NCBI GenBank assembly: GCA_001817505.1
Contig: MHIM01000031.1
Span: 1-34,501 of the forward strand
Reading direction: 5' to 3'
Origin: Candidatus Buchananbacteria bacterium RIFCSPLOWO2_01_FULL_39_33
GTDB taxonomy: Bacteria > Patescibacteriota > Patescibacteriia > 2-01-FULL-39-33
Length of the DNA stretch: 34,501 bases
Shown here: one piece after another, positions 9,160-20,200 of the stretch
Layout: every line of letters starts with the position of its first letter
Position numbering within the stretch: the first letter of the stretch is position 1
Translations under genes and position numbers: made by a program
Notes under the pieces: generated by a model
Seen by the model: only the letters and a program-made list of their open reading frames with translations
The model's database searches: none
What the model was told of the DNA's origin: nothing

Positions 9160-9966
9160 ATGTCCCAATACTATACCGCTCAACGCACTCGAGGTCTCTA
9201 TAGCCCCAAAGACAATTCCTCCGCCCAAGGTGGACAGGCTTTCAAACTCTCACGCTCCAAGTTAGAGCTGTTTATTGACTGCCCGAGATGTTTTTATCTT
9301 GACCGCCGCCTGGGCGTTGGCCGTCCGCCGGGTTTCCCTTTTGCCTTAAACAGCGCTGTGGACGCTTTGCTTAAAAAAGAATTTGACATCCATCGCGCCA
9401 AAAACCAAAAACATCCTTTGATTGAAAAATACGGTGTTGACGCTGTACCGGTCCATCATGACGATTTGGACAAATGGCGCCACAATTTCACCGGCATCCA
9501 ATACCTCCATCAGCCGACTAATTTACTGATTACCGGCGCGATTGATGATTTGTGGGCTAGAACTCCCACCCCCTCCGACTCCCCCTCGGGCAGGGGGAGA
9601 GAATTAGAATACATTGTCGTGGATTATAAATCTACTTCCAAAGATGAAGAGATTACCGAATTAAACAAGGACTGGCAAGGCGGCTACAAGCGCCAAATGG
9701 AGATCTACCAGTGGCTGCTGCGCCAAAACGGCTATAAGGTATCCAATACTGGCTATTTTGTCTATTGTAATGGCCGAACCGATTTGGCGGCCTTTGATGC
9801 CCATCTAGAGTTTGATATTACCCTAATTGCTTATGTCGGCGATGATTCCTGGGTGGAGAAATGCATTAAAGACGTCCACCAGTGCCTTAATGGCGCTAAA
9901 ACTCCCAAAGCCAACCCCAACTGCGATTATTGCGCTTACATTGAAGCGGTTAATAGCAAAAATTAA
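9160..9966 (+). CDS. PD-(D/E)XK (Cas4/RecB-like) nuclease-family protein
   Basis: 'LSRSKLELFIDCPRCFYLDRRLG...IVVDYKSTS...GGYKRQMEIYQWLLR...NPNCDYCAYIEAV'; ATG at 9160 preferred over 9121. Confidence 0.85.
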   Translation: MSQYYTAQRTRGLYSPKDNSSAQGGQAFKLSRSKLELFIDCPRCFYLDRRLGVGRPPGFPFALNSAVDALLKKEFDIHRAKNQKHPLIEKYGVDAVPVHHDDLDKWRHNFTGIQYLHQPTNLLITGAIDDLWARTPTPSDSPSGRGRELEYIVVDYKSTSKDEEITELNKDWQGGYKRQMEIYQWLLRQNGYKVSNTGYFVYCNGRTDLAAFDAHLEFDITLIAYVGDDSWVEKCIKDVHQCLNGAKTPKANPNCDYCAYIEAVNSKN

Positions 9967-9982
9967 TCAAATAATAAATAAT

Positions 9983-10378
9983 ATGGACTCTTATGATTGG
10001 TACTTACAACTTATAAAGCCATCATGGTCTCCGCCAGCCTGGCTTTTTGGTCCGATTTGGACAATCCTATATGTTTTAATTACCGTTTCTTTCGGCTGGG
10101 TATTTTATCTGGCCTATCAGAAGAAAATAACTTTTTTAGTGGCTTTGCCATTTATTCTTAATCTGATTTTTAATTTTGCTTTTACTCCGCTGCAGTTCGG
10201 GCTAAAGAATAATCTGCTGTCGGCTGTTGATATCTTGCTGGTTTTAGGCACGCTTATTTGGGCGATGATCGCCATTTACCCTTATGCCCGCCGGATAACT
10301 TACATTCAAATTCCGTATTTGCTTTGGGTGGCTTTTGCCACTGTTTTGCAATTAACGATTACTTATTTGAATAAATAA
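9983..10378 (+). CDS. TspO/MBR family protein
   Basis: 'SYDWYLQLIKPSWSPPAWLFGPIWTILYVLI' TspO signature; ATG at 9983 replaces the longer ORF start. Confidence 0.9.
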   Translation: MDSYDWYLQLIKPSWSPPAWLFGPIWTILYVLITVSFGWVFYLAYQKKITFLVALPFILNLIFNFAFTPLQFGLKNNLLSAVDILLVLGTLIWAMIAIYPYARRITYIQIPYLLWVAFATVLQLTITYLNK

Positions 10379-10381
10379 ATT

Positions 10382-11035
10382 ATGAACGTCTGGGCTATCC
10401 CTCAAAAACAATTTAAAATCTTAAAGAAATTAAATACGCCGGTTAAGATCCAGGATTTCTTGGATAAGATGCCGATAAACTTCGAGCCCAATGGCGACAC
10501 TTGCTTGTCGCCCTTGTTGGTTTTAGAGCAAAACACTTGCCATTGCATTGAGGCGGCGGTTTTAGCTGCCCTGGCGCTGCGGCTGAATGGTCAGCCGCCT
10601 TTAATTTTGGATCTGACTGCTGTTAGAAATGATTTTGACCATGTGATCGCTGTTTTTAAAAAAGGCAAGCAGTGGGGGGCGATTTCTAAAACCAACCACG
10701 CGGTCTTAAGATACCGCGAGCCGATTTATAATTCCATCAGGGAACTGGTGATGAGTTATTTCCATGAATATCTGGATGACTTGGGCCGCAAAACTCTAAG
10801 GAGTTATTCCTGGCCGGTTAATTTGAAAAGATTTGATAAGCTGGGCTGGATGACTGCCAAAGAAGAAATCGGCTATATTCCGGAATATTTGGTGAAGGTC
10901 AAGCATTTTCCCATTTTAACCGAGAATCAAATCAGGAATTTAAGATTGGCTGACCCCATTGAAATTAAAGCCGGCCAGCTGATAGAGTGGAAAGGAAAGA
11001 TGGTATTATACAAAGCGGCTACTTTTAAATCTTGA
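10382..11035 (+). CDS. Transglutaminase-like cysteine peptidase-fold protein (tentative)
   Basis: 'CHCIEAAVLAALALRLNGQPPLILDLTA...FDHVIAVFKKGKQWGAISKTNHAVLRYREP' resembles the Cys/His transglutaminase-like core. Confidence 0.55.
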   Translation: MNVWAIPQKQFKILKKLNTPVKIQDFLDKMPINFEPNGDTCLSPLLVLEQNTCHCIEAAVLAALALRLNGQPPLILDLTAVRNDFDHVIAVFKKGKQWGAISKTNHAVLRYREPIYNSIRELVMSYFHEYLDDLGRKTLRSYSWPVNLKRFDKLGWMTAKEEIGYIPEYLVKVKHFPILTENQIRNLRLADPIEIKAGQLIEWKGKMVLYKAATFKS

Positions 11036-11060
11036 CTTTTAAAGCAAATTGAAATAGAAT
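11032..11060 (+). promoter_or_regulatory. Sigma-70-like promoter TTGACT-N17-TAGAAT
   Basis: Upstream of small ORF 11152. Confidence 0.6.
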
Positions 11061-11151
11061 AATTTTAGTTTTTATTTAGCACTTTTAAACAAAACAAGGA
11101 AAGGATCATAAAGAATGATAATTAGAATGACTCTTTACAAAGGATAGGAAG

Positions 11152-11364
11152 ATGACTGATAAGTTAAGAAGAAAAATTAAAATATTGCGAAAAAAAAGAG
11201 ATGATTTGTGGCAAGAATTTTGCCGCTTGCCTAGACGAAACTCATTTTCCGGCCTGGGTTTAAGCGCTCAATTGGATGAGGTACAGGAGCAACTTGACTC
11301 ATTAGAGGGTAAGAGGCGCTCTAAAAGATATTGTGCGGAAACAGACATCGAAATCATCGGATAA
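11152..11364 (+). CDS. Small basic coiled-coil hypothetical protein
   Basis: 70 aa; upstream promoter, purine-rich RBS (aaggataggaag), downstream terminator. Confidence 0.65.
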   Translation: MTDKLRRKIKILRKKRDDLWQEFCRLPRRNSFSGLGLSAQLDEVQEQLDSLEGKRRSKRYCAETDIEIIG

Positions 11365-11373
11365 ATTAATACA

Positions 11374-11404
11374 GCCGCCATTTAATTGGCGGTCTTTTTT
11401 TATT
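11374..11404 (+). terminator. Rho-independent terminator
   Basis: CCGCCA-tttaat-TGGCGG followed by a T-rich tract. Confidence 0.8.
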
Positions 11405-11423
11405 TTTATTTTTAATTTTCTGT

Positions 11424-11459
11424 AAAAAAATTACCCGGAAGCGCTAAAGCCTTCCAGGT
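11424..11459 (-). terminator. Rho-independent terminator for 62-aa minus ORF
   Basis: Reverse strand CCTGGAAGGC-TTTA-GCGCTTCCGGG then TAATTTTTTT. Confidence 0.6.
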
Positions 11460-11464
11460 GAATA

Positions 11465-11653
11465 TCAGATAACTGGTTCTTCTTCAACATTAAACATTTC
11501 TACAATTCTGACGACTTCTTGGTCACGGGATATGGACTTAATGGAATAGGTTTTGGTCTGGTGATCCGGTTGGCGCTTGGTTGTAATTACCTCGAATCCG
11601 CTACGGGTAACTAAAACCTTTACAAATTGCTGATCAGCCGGAATGTAATGCAC
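11465..11653 (-). CDS. Hypothetical protein (62 aa)
   Basis: Intact ORF with good downstream terminator; no motif recognised. Confidence 0.4.
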   Translation of the reverse strand: MHYIPADQQFVKVLVTRSGFEVITTKRQPDHQTKTYSIKSISRDQEVVRIVEMFNVEEEPVI

Positions 11654-11860
11654 TATGGCCTTAGTCGGGACAAAAGATTTTTGAGCTAATGTTAAAACAA
11701 ATGCCGATATAAAGAAAAAAATATGAATAATGATATTATGTAGTAATTCTTTTTTTCATCCGCATACATATACAATTCCTTTCTTTTCTTTGTTTTTTAA
11801 CTGAAGATGCTGGAACTAAAAATCTTAGCAAATATTATGATTATTGTCGAGCGTAAAAAT

Positions 11861-11975
11861 CCCCCTCTTTAACCAAGGAGAGGCCTGCCTGCGCAGGCAG
11901 ATTAGGGGTGGTTGCCGATGCCTTCAGAAAACTTCGGCCAACCTCCTCTCACTCCCCCTTGGTAAGGGGGAGATT
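11861..11975. repeat. Composite intergenic repeat (CCCCTCTTTAACCAAGGAGAGG / CTGCCTGCGCAGGCAG / CTCCCCCTTGGTAAGGGGGAG)
   Basis: Perfect palindrome 11885-11900; stem CTCCCCCTT/AAGGGGGAG near 11950-11971; related to 8119-8152 and 9579-9599. Confidence 0.7.
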
Positions 11976-11990
11976 TATTATATGGTCTTT

Positions 11991-13781
11991 TTATTTTGCC
12001 CTCTTAGCTCTGATCCTGTCGTTTTCTGTCAGATATTTTTTCCTTAACCTGATGCTCTTGGGGGTTATTTCCAGATATTCATCGTCATTCATCAAATCCA
12101 TGCCCCGTTCCAGAGTTAAGTCCAGAGGCGGAGTCAGGCGGATGGCCTCATCCGAGCCGGCAGCCCGCATATTGGTGAGTTGTTTGCCTTTGATAGGGTT
12201 AACAGCCATATCTTCACCTTTGGCGGTGTTGCCAATAACCATGCCTTCATAAACCTCGGTATTGGCTTCAATATAAAGAGTGCCGCGGTTTTGCAAATTA
12301 AATAAAGAAAAACCCAACGCTTTGCCGGTCGCCATAGAAATCATTGAGCCCAATTCTGTCTTGTTGATTGCTCCGGCGTAAGGCCGAAAGCCGATAACCT
12401 GGGAATATAAAATGCCTTCACCCCGGGTATCAACGATAAAATCATTCTTATAGCCCAATAAGCCCCGGGTGGGGATTTCAAAGACCAATTTTAAGTGGCC
12501 ATGTTCCGGTTTCATCTGGGTCATAGTGCCGCGACGCTTAGCTAATTTTTCAATTACCACACCGGACATTAGTTGAGGCAAGTTAATAATAACTTCTTCA
12601 AACGGCTCATGTTTGACACCGTCAATTTCTTTGATGATGACCTGGGGCTGGGAGATCTGAAGTTCATAGCTCTCGCGCCTTAAGTTTTCCAATAAAATAG
12701 CAATATGCATTTCACCCCGGCCATTGACTTTATAGAATTCAGTGGTGGAAAAATCAATTTTCAAGCCCACATTCAATTCTAATTCTTTTTCCAGCCGTTC
12801 TTTTAATTGCCGGTTGGTGACAAATTTTCCTTCGTGTCCAGCGAAAGGGGAATTGTTAACCAAAAAATTCAAAGAAATAGTCGGCTCGTCAATGTTGATA
12901 GCCGGCAAGGCCTCTTGATTTTCATTGGCACAGATAGTTTCGCCGATATAAATATCTGGCAGACCGGCTAACATAATAATATCGCCGGCGCCGGCGCTCT
13001 CCACTTCTTTTCTTTTCAAACCTTCAAAAGTGAAGAGTTTGGTAATCTTGCCTTTCCGTATTTCGCCAGCGGGAGTTTTGACAACCACATTTTGGCCTTG
13101 GCTGATTTGGCCTTCGTAAATACGGCCAATGGCCAAACGGCCTAAAAAATTATCATAAGCCAAATTAAAGGGCTGTAAGGATAATGGTTTGCCTTTGGCT
13201 TCTTCGCTGGAAGCGACAGGAACTTTGGCCAAAATAATTTCCAAAAGCGGAGTTAAGTCATGGGAATCATCTTCTAATTTATTTTTAGCTATGCCTTCGC
13301 GGGCAATGGCGTAAAGAGTGGTAAAATTCAATTGCTCGTCATTGGCACCCAGATCCAAGAATAATTCATAAACCATTTCTTGGACTTCTTCGGGCCGGGC
13401 GGCGGCTTTATCAATTTTATTTATAACTACAATCGGCTTTAAGCCCAATTCCAAAGATTTTTTCAAAACAAATTTAGTTTGAGGCATCGGGCCTTCCTGG
13501 GCGTCAACCACCAGGATAACGCAGTCAATAGAGCGGAGCACTCGTTCCACTTCCGAGCCGAAATCAGCGTGGCCGGGAGTATCTACGATATTTATTTTAG
13601 TATTTTGGTAATAAACTGAAGTATTTTTGGAATAAATAGTGATGCCCCGTTCTTTTTCCAAATCATTACTGTCCATACTGGTGCCTTCATCGGCCAGGCC
13701 GGTTTGGCGCATCAAAGCCTCGGTTAAGGCGGTCTTACCGTGGTCAACGTGAGCAATGATGGCAATATTTCTGATAATCAT
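11991..13781 (-). CDS. typA: GTP-binding protein TypA/BipA
   Basis: [34 protein letters not shown]-terminal '[22 protein letters not shown]'. Confidence 0.97.
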   Translation of the reverse strand: MIIRNIAIIAHVDHGKTALTEALMRQTGLADEGTSMDSNDLEKERGITIYSKNTSVYYQNTKINIVDTPGHADFGSEVERVLRSIDCVILVVDAQEGPMPQTKFVLKKSLELGLKPIVVINKIDKAAARPEEVQEMVYELFLDLGANDEQLNFTTLYAIAREGIAKNKLEDDSHDLTPLLEIILAKVPVASSEEAKGKPLSLQPFNLAYDNFLGRLAIGRIYEGQISQGQNVVVKTPAGEIRKGKITKLFTFEGLKRKEVESAGAGDIIMLAGLPDIYIGETICANENQEALPAINIDEPTISLNFLVNNSPFAGHEGKFVTNRQLKERLEKELELNVGLKIDFSTTEFYKVNGRGEMHIAILLENLRRESYELQISQPQVIIKEIDGVKHEPFEEVIINLPQLMSGVVIEKLAKRRGTMTQMKPEHGHLKLVFEIPTRGLLGYKNDFIVDTRGEGILYSQVIGFRPYAGAINKTELGSMISMATGKALGFSLFNLQNRGTLYIEANTEVYEGMVIGNTAKGEDMAVNPIKGKQLTNMRAAGSDEAIRLTPPLDLTLERGMDLMNDDEYLEITPKSIRLRKKYLTENDRIRAKRAK

Positions 13782-13910
13782 AAAAAATAAAATCTTCTTT
13801 ATTTAGAAGAAGTAAAGGCCTGGCGAATAGCGCCAATTAATCTAAAGGCCCATTAAGCGTAGCAGATTTAATGTCCAATGTCAATGAAAATATCATACAA
13901 TATTAACATA

Positions 13911-13945
13911 AAAAGGCCTCGCGAGTTCTAAACTCAGGCGAAGCC
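13911..13945 (-). terminator. Terminator downstream of 13968-14405 minus ORF
   Basis: Reverse strand GGCTTCGCCTGAGTTTAGAACTCGCGAGGCCTTTTT. Confidence 0.7.
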
Positions 13946-13967
13946 ATAAGAAGCCATAAATAGTTTT

Positions 13968-14405
13968 TCAAACTGGAACTAAAAAACGCCAGAAATTATA
14001 AAGCATGAGATGGGACGGGAAAAAACCCAGTCGTCCATCCGTATTTATACACGGAAAGCGGATATTACCATGCGGATCAATCCAGGCTGGATCAGCAAAA
14101 CCAATCGGTCCATTGTGGTCATAGATAGGGAACTGCAGCTGGAAAGCCCACAACCATTGACTTTCACAAGTAGTAATGGTATGAACCATTGCCAGCGCTT
14201 TCCTGGCTTCTCCTATGTTTATTACTACCGTATTAGTATTAACGAGTCGGAATTCTCTTTCTTGTATGCCTCTGATAAAATTTCCTACATATCGCCAATC
14301 ATTGGGTTGGTGGTCAGAAGCTCGGACCATGCTAAATGGACTATTCCCCAACAGATCACCATCAATTTTCAACCTGAAGATCTCGTTTAAGGCAGGATAT
14401 TTCAT
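13968..14405 (-). CDS. Hypothetical protein (145 aa)
   Basis: Minus-strand ORF with AGGAG RBS and downstream terminator. Confidence 0.6.
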   Translation of the reverse strand: MKYPALNEIFRLKIDGDLLGNSPFSMVRASDHQPNDWRYVGNFIRGIQEREFRLVNTNTVVINIGEARKALAMVHTITTCESQWLWAFQLQFPIYDHNGPIGFADPAWIDPHGNIRFPCINTDGRLGFFPSHLMLYNFWRFLVPV

Positions 14406-14589
14406 GTTCGCTTCTCCTGTTGTTTTGGCGCTTTTTCTGAACTTAACACCGTATTTTCCAGTTGGTAAATTTTCTTTAAAATAACTATTTTTATTGCCAA
14501 AGAACTGGTTTTAATCTTAGGCCATATTATATTATTTTGATAATTTTGTCAATAACCGATATTTAACCGATATTTTAAAAAGCAAACAC

Positions 14590-14621
14590 AAAAAGGCCGG
14601 CGATTATTCAACCGGCTTTTA
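14590..14621 (-). terminator. Hairpin terminator (AAAAGGCCGG...CCGGCTTTT)
   Basis: Inverted repeat with T/A flanks; 3' of 14644-14976. Confidence 0.7.
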
Positions 14622-14643
14622 AGGTTTTAAGAGGTCATCTGGT

Positions 14644-14976
14644 TTAATTGGCTTGATTAAGAAAATAGCGGATGCTCTCAAACTCTTCCGGCGACTGGCA
14701 AGTCAAGACCCTTAAAGGACAAGAAGAGGATTTTAAGACCTTTTCAATGCCGCGATGGATAAAATTGACAATCTCTCTCATCATTCTAACAGCTTCTTTG
14801 TCAGTTTTGAAAATAGGAGCTGTGCGAATCAGGGGCTTATAATCCTTGCCATTATCCATGGCTATCCAGCCAAAATATAGAGGTGTTCCATTAGCGGCGT
14901 TAATAGGACCACCAGAACTGATTGAAATATTACCGGGATTTTGAGCGATTTCCAAGAGCGTGGCTAAGGTTATCAT
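14644..14976 (-). CDS. Hypothetical protein (110 aa)
   Basis: Strong SD AAAGGGAGGTAAC upstream of start; terminator downstream. Confidence 0.6.
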   Translation of the reverse strand: MITLATLLEIAQNPGNISISSGGPINAANGTPLYFGWIAMDNGKDYKPLIRTAPIFKTDKEAVRMMREIVNFIHRGIEKVLKSSSCPLRVLTCQSPEEFESIRYFLNQAN

Positions 14977-15137
14977 TTCGGTTACCTCCCTTTGGGTTAT
15001 GATGAATGAACCACTAATTATTATAGTTTAATGGTAATTAAATGTCAAGTCCGGAAAAATATAAATTAGCCAGCTATTGCCTTTGCCGATTTGTTATGTT
15101 AATCTGTTTTTGGCACCTTTCAACATTTGGAGGAAAA

Positions 15138-15365
15138 ATGATGACTAAATTTTGCCGAATAACTGATTACGGCTATTTGGGCGGAGTTTGCGCCGGTTTG
15201 GCCTACGCTTTAAGAATTCCCACCTGGCTAGTTAGAATACTCTGGCTGATTCTTATTTTTGGTTATAAGGCCTACGTTTTAGGAATTTTAATTTATTTAT
15301 TGCTCTGGCTTGGCCTGCCAAAATGGCATAAGACCCCCAGCGATTATGAAAGGATTTGCGAATAA
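15138..15365 (+). CDS. PspC-domain membrane protein
   Basis: 'CRITDYGYLGGVCAGLAYALRIPTWLVRILWLILIFG' PspC signature; GGAGGAAAAATG RBS supports the internal start. Confidence 0.85.
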   Translation: MMTKFCRITDYGYLGGVCAGLAYALRIPTWLVRILWLILIFGYKAYVLGILIYLLLWLGLPKWHKTPSDYERICE

Positions 15366-15440
15366 GCCCTCTTTAACTTCCTTAAAACAGGAAGTTTTTT
15401 TATTGGCCCAGCAATGATATAATTATTTTAAATAAACCCA

Positions 15441-16211
15441 ATGAAAATAGCCAGTCCTGACAATTCCAAGATAAAAAATCTTAAAAAATTGAAGCAGAAG
15501 AAATACCGAAAAAATTTCGGTGAATTTCTGGTGGAAAATTTAGTCATTATCAGCGATGCTTTAAAAGCCGGTTATAAGCCGATGGCTATTTTTGCCACTT
15601 CAAATTTTTCAGCCAAAAACAGAACAGAATTAGAAAAAATAATTAAGCAAAGTGATTTAAACGATTATTGGGAAATCAGCGATAAAATTAATAAATCATT
15701 TTCTAATTTGGAAATTCCTTCTGGCCTGACCGCTGTTTATAAACTGCCAGCCGAAAAAGAATTATTGTTTGACCAGTCCATCTTATATTTAAACAATATC
15801 AGCGATCCGGGCAATCTGGGGGCGATTTTCAGATCCGCTGTCGCCTTTAATCACAGTCATATCATTTTAGATGAGACCTGCGCCGATGCTTATAATTACA
15901 AAACCATCAATGCGGCCAAAGACGCTATTTTTAAAATAAACATCATTTATGATGATAATCTAAGATTATTAAAACAATTAAAAGGCCAACTGCCGATTAT
16001 TTCAACTGCCACTGTCGGAGCCCAGGGACTGGATATTCTCAAAAAAACCAATAAGCGATGCTTGGTTTTCGGCAGTGAAAGCCGCGGCGTGGCTGAAAAA
16101 ATCAGGCAATTAGCGGACAGTTCCGTGAAAATAAAAATGAGCCGGGAGATGGAATCCTTGAATGTGGCCTCGGCCGCCGCCATTATTCTTCATTATATTT
16201 ACAACCAGTGA
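15441..16211 (+). CDS. SpoU/TrmH-family RNA 2'-O-methyltransferase
   Basis: 'LYLNNISDPGNLGAIFRSAVAF', 'LVFGSESRGV', 'VKIKMSREMESLNVASAAAIILHYIY'. Confidence 0.93.
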   Translation: MKIASPDNSKIKNLKKLKQKKYRKNFGEFLVENLVIISDALKAGYKPMAIFATSNFSAKNRTELEKIIKQSDLNDYWEISDKINKSFSNLEIPSGLTAVYKLPAEKELLFDQSILYLNNISDPGNLGAIFRSAVAFNHSHIILDETCADAYNYKTINAAKDAIFKINIIYDDNLRLLKQLKGQLPIISTATVGAQGLDILKKTNKRCLVFGSESRGVAEKIRQLADSSVKIKMSREMESLNVASAAAIILHYIYNQ

Positions 16212-16306
16212 TAGGTAATAGCTTGGCGGTCAGTTGATTGGCAAGCAGGTGGCTGTCCTGTATAATAATAGACAACAACCGGGCCATAAAATTAACTTTC
16301 ATTCAA

Positions 16307-17257
16307 ATGCCAACTTTTAATTTTACCTATATTTGGTCATTATTCTTATTGATTCTTATTATTATTTTTTTATTTTTTCTTTGGAAAAAAAGAAGCAATT
16401 TATCGCCCGGATTTTATAGCAGCACCTCCACCTTATCTAAATATTCCCGGGATTTGAATAATCAAGCGATTTTAGGCAAACTTGATCCAGTTATCGGGCG
16501 CGAGGAGGAAATTGAAAGGGTTATCCAAATACTTTGCCGTCGAACTAAAAACAATCCGGTTTTAATTGGCCAGTCGGGGGTGGGGAAAACAGCGATTGCC
16601 GAAGGTTTGGCCCAAGCCATTGTCAATAAAAAAGTGCCTAAGATTTTGGAAAATAAAAAAGTTCTGGCTTTGGATCTGGCTGGTATTTTAGCCGGTACCA
16701 AATATCGGGGAGAATTTGAGAAGCGGCTTAAAGAAATTGCCGATGAAATTACCGCCGCTCATCGCAACATTATTTTATTCATTGATGAGATCCATACTTT
16801 AGCTGAAGCCGGCGGCGCCGAAGGAGCGATTAATGCCGATGATATTTTAAAACCGGCTTTAGCCAGGGGGGAGCTCCAAGTCATCGGCGCCACTACCGCC
16901 GAAGAATACAAAGAATTTATTGAAAAAGATGTTACTTTAGACCGCCGCCTCCATCCCTTATTAATTGATGAGCCCTCGGCCCAGGAAACTGTTGCTATCT
17001 TAAACGGCATCAAGCGAAAATATGAGCAGTTCCATAAAGTAAAAATTACCGAAGAAGCGATTAAAGCCGCTGTGGAATTGACGGCCCAAAATATCAAGGA
17101 CAAATCATTTCCCGACAAAGCTATTGATCTGATGGATGAAGCGGCTTCTAAAACCAGTTTGGAAGTGATTGATAAGAAAAGAGAAAAGGATTGGCCGGCA
17201 GTTGAAGTCAAAGAAGTTAAAGAAGTGATGGAGGAATGGCTGAAAAATAAAGTTTAA
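16307..17257 (+). CDS. TM-anchored single-AAA+-domain Clp (ClpC/ClpB D1-like) ATPase
   Basis: One N-terminal TM ([15 protein letters not shown]), '[45 protein letters not shown]', '[10 protein letters not shown]', ends after the D1 small domain. Confidence 0.88.
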   Translation: MPTFNFTYIWSLFLLILIIIFLFFLWKKRSNLSPGFYSSTSTLSKYSRDLNNQAILGKLDPVIGREEEIERVIQILCRRTKNNPVLIGQSGVGKTAIAEGLAQAIVNKKVPKILENKKVLALDLAGILAGTKYRGEFEKRLKEIADEITAAHRNIILFIDEIHTLAEAGGAEGAINADDILKPALARGELQVIGATTAEEYKEFIEKDVTLDRRLHPLLIDEPSAQETVAILNGIKRKYEQFHKVKITEEAIKAAVELTAQNIKDKSFPDKAIDLMDEAASKTSLEVIDKKREKDWPAVEVKEVKEVMEEWLKNKV

Positions 17258-17264
17258 TAAAATT

Positions 17265-20200
17265 ATGTCAGCTTGGCTAAAAGATTTAAATAGCCGACAA
17301 AAAGAAGCGGTCACCTATGGCGAGGGGCCGCTTTTGATCGTGGCTGGCGCCGGCACCGGCAAAACCACCGTCATTACCAATCGCCTGGCCTATTTAATAG
17401 AAACGCAAAAATGCCGGCCGGAAGAAATTCTGGCGCTGACTTTCACCGACAAGGCAGCCGGTGAAATGGAAGAGCGGGTAGATAAATTATTACCTTATGG
17501 CTATGTGGATTTATGGATTTCCACCTTCCATTCATTGGCCGAGAGATTATTAAAGGAGCATGGCTTGGAAATCGGCTTGCCAACCGACTTTAAATTACTC
17601 TCCACTACTAACCAGTGGCTCTTGGTCAGAAATAATCTGACTAAATTTGATTTGGATTATTATCGCCCCTTAGGCAACCCGACTAAATATATCCATAGCT
17701 TATTAAGCCATTTTTCTAGGGCTAAAGACGAGAATATTAGGCCTAGTGATTATCAAAAATACGTTGACGGACTTTGGGAAATCACTGACCAGCCCAAATT
17801 GGCCAAGGAATTGTTTTCGCCGGAAATTCTTGAAGAATTGCCGGGCGAAGACCTGACCATAGCTGTTTCGCAGGAATTGAAAAAACTAAAAGAAATAGCC
17901 CAGGCCTACCAAACCTACCAGCAATTATTGTTAGATAATAACGCCCTGGATTTTGGCGATCTGATAAATTATTTGCTAAAATTGTTTTTGGAAAGAAAAA
18001 ATATCCTGGCCCAATACCGGGCGCAGTTCAAATACATCTTGGTTGATGAATTCCAAGATACCAATTTAGCCCAATACGAGCTGATCAAGCTTCTTTCAGC
18101 GCCTAAAAATAACATTACCGTGGTTGGCGACGACGATCAGGCGATTTATAAATTCCGCGGGGCTTCTATTTTCAATATCCTGCAATTTAAGGATGATTAC
18201 CCCGGCGCCCAGGAAGTATTTTTGACTGCCAATTATCGCAGCGCCCAGAATATTTTGGATTTATCTTATCAGTTTATCCAACAAAACAATCCTTATCGCC
18301 TGGAAGTGAAATTAGCCCAAGATAAAAACCGCGAGGGCGGTTTGTCCAAAAAGCTGGCAGCCCAAAATAAAGACCAAGGGGAAATTGAACATCTTCATGG
18401 CCAGAGTTTGGCTGACGAGGTAAAACTGACAGTTGAAAAGATGATTGAAATTTATAATAAGAATAAAAACCTTAAATGGTCGGATTTTGCCATTTTAATC
18501 AGGGCCAACAGCAGCGCCAATGAATTTATTTATGCCTTAGAACAAGCTAAAGTGCCTTATAATTTCTTGGCTTCACGCGGGCTTTACAGCAAAAAAATCA
18601 TCCTGGATATTTTGGCTTTCTTGAAGCTCTTGGATGATTATCATGAAAGCCCGGCTATGCATCGCCTCTTGTCTTGGCCGCTTTGGGCCATTCCCCATCA
18701 GACTGTGATTAATTTCAATTACTGGGCCAAGCGGCGGGGCTGGTCGCTTTATGAATCGCTACAGCTGGCCCAAGAACTCGGCCAGATTGATTTGGAAACG
18801 CGAAAAAAGGTCTCTAAGATTATGGATCTGATAAATGAATTTTCCAAGTTGGCCAATGACAATAAAAAAACCACTGAAATTATCCAGGGTTTTATGGACA
18901 AATCCGGCTATCTTAAGGCCCTGACTGAAACTGATTCTGCCAAGAATCGGGAAGAGCTTAATTATCTGAACCAGTTTTTTAAGAAAGTCCAGGCCTTTGA
19001 AAAAGACCTGCCGACGCCAGCGGGCCAAACTAATAAATCAGTTAAAGATTTTCTGGCGCTGATTGATTTGGAATTGGCATCGGGTGAAGAAGGGGATTTA
19101 GACGGCTTTAACGAACAAGATGATCCGGAAACAGTCAAGATAATGACGGTGCATTCGGCCAAGGGCTTGGAATTTGAATATGTCTTTTTGCCCAACTTAG
19201 TGGACAAAAGATTTCCCACCATTGCCAGAGGCGAGGCAATTAAACTGCCGGACCAGCTGGTTAAAGAAATTGCTCCCGAAGGCGACATCCATCTGCAGGA
19301 AGAAAGAAGATTGTTTTATGTGGCTATGACTCGGGCTAAGCGGGGACTTTATTTTTCTTCAGCCAATAATTATGGCGGCGCCAGAACCAAAAAAATATCC
19401 CGTTTTTTGACGGAATTAAAAGAAGGCGGTTTGATTTTGAAATCAAAACCGGCAACTTTAGTAGTTGAAGAAAAAATAATTGTCAAAGCGCCATTGACAA
19501 CCCAGTCCCGGCTGCCGGCCAAATTGTCATTTACGCGGTTAAAGGCCTTTGCCAATTGTCCCTATCAATACCGCTTCGCTTTTATCCTGAAAGTTCCAAC
19601 CAAAGGCAAGCCGCAATTTTCTTTTGGTAAATCTCTGCACAGCACTTTGCAAAAACTTTTCCAGCTGGTTAACAAACAAATTAATAATCAGCAACTGCCG
19701 TTAATGACCGGCGGCGATAAAATTGAAGTTGACTGGCCAGACCTCCTTAGTTTATACCGGGAATCGTTTATTGATGATTGGTATCCCAGCCAGGCAGTCA
19801 AGGAACAATATTGGCAGAGTGGCGAAACGGCGCTCAAAGAATTCTATGAGCGCCATCGGGGTAATTGGCCGGCAGTTATCCAGATTGAATATCCGTTTAA
19901 TTTCCAGCTGAAAAGCGACGGAGAAAATTTTACTTTATATGGAGTAGTTGATCGGATAGACAAAGTTGAGGGCGGGATCAGATTAGTTGATTATAAGACC
20001 GGCACCGCTAAAGATAAATTGTCGCTGGAGGATAAGGAACAGTTGCTTATTTATCAAATGGCGGTTGAAGAAATTTTAAAAGAACCGGTCAAAGAATTGG
20101 TTTTTTATTATCTTAATGGCAATAAGGCGGTATCTTTTTTGGGAACAGAAAAAGAGCTGGAAAAAACCAAAGCCAAGATATTTAAAAATATCGCCGGGAT

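Noticed and set aside
9827-10378. 183-aa start for TspO
   Set aside because: The N-terminal extension overlaps the nuclease gene; TspO homology begins at the ATG at 9983.
14010-14390. Plus-strand ORF 126 aa
   Set aside because: Antisense to 13968-14405, which has an SD and terminator; the plus ORF lacks both.
16759-17211. Minus ORF 150 aa inside the Clp gene
   Set aside because: Antisense shadow ORF; no RBS or motif.
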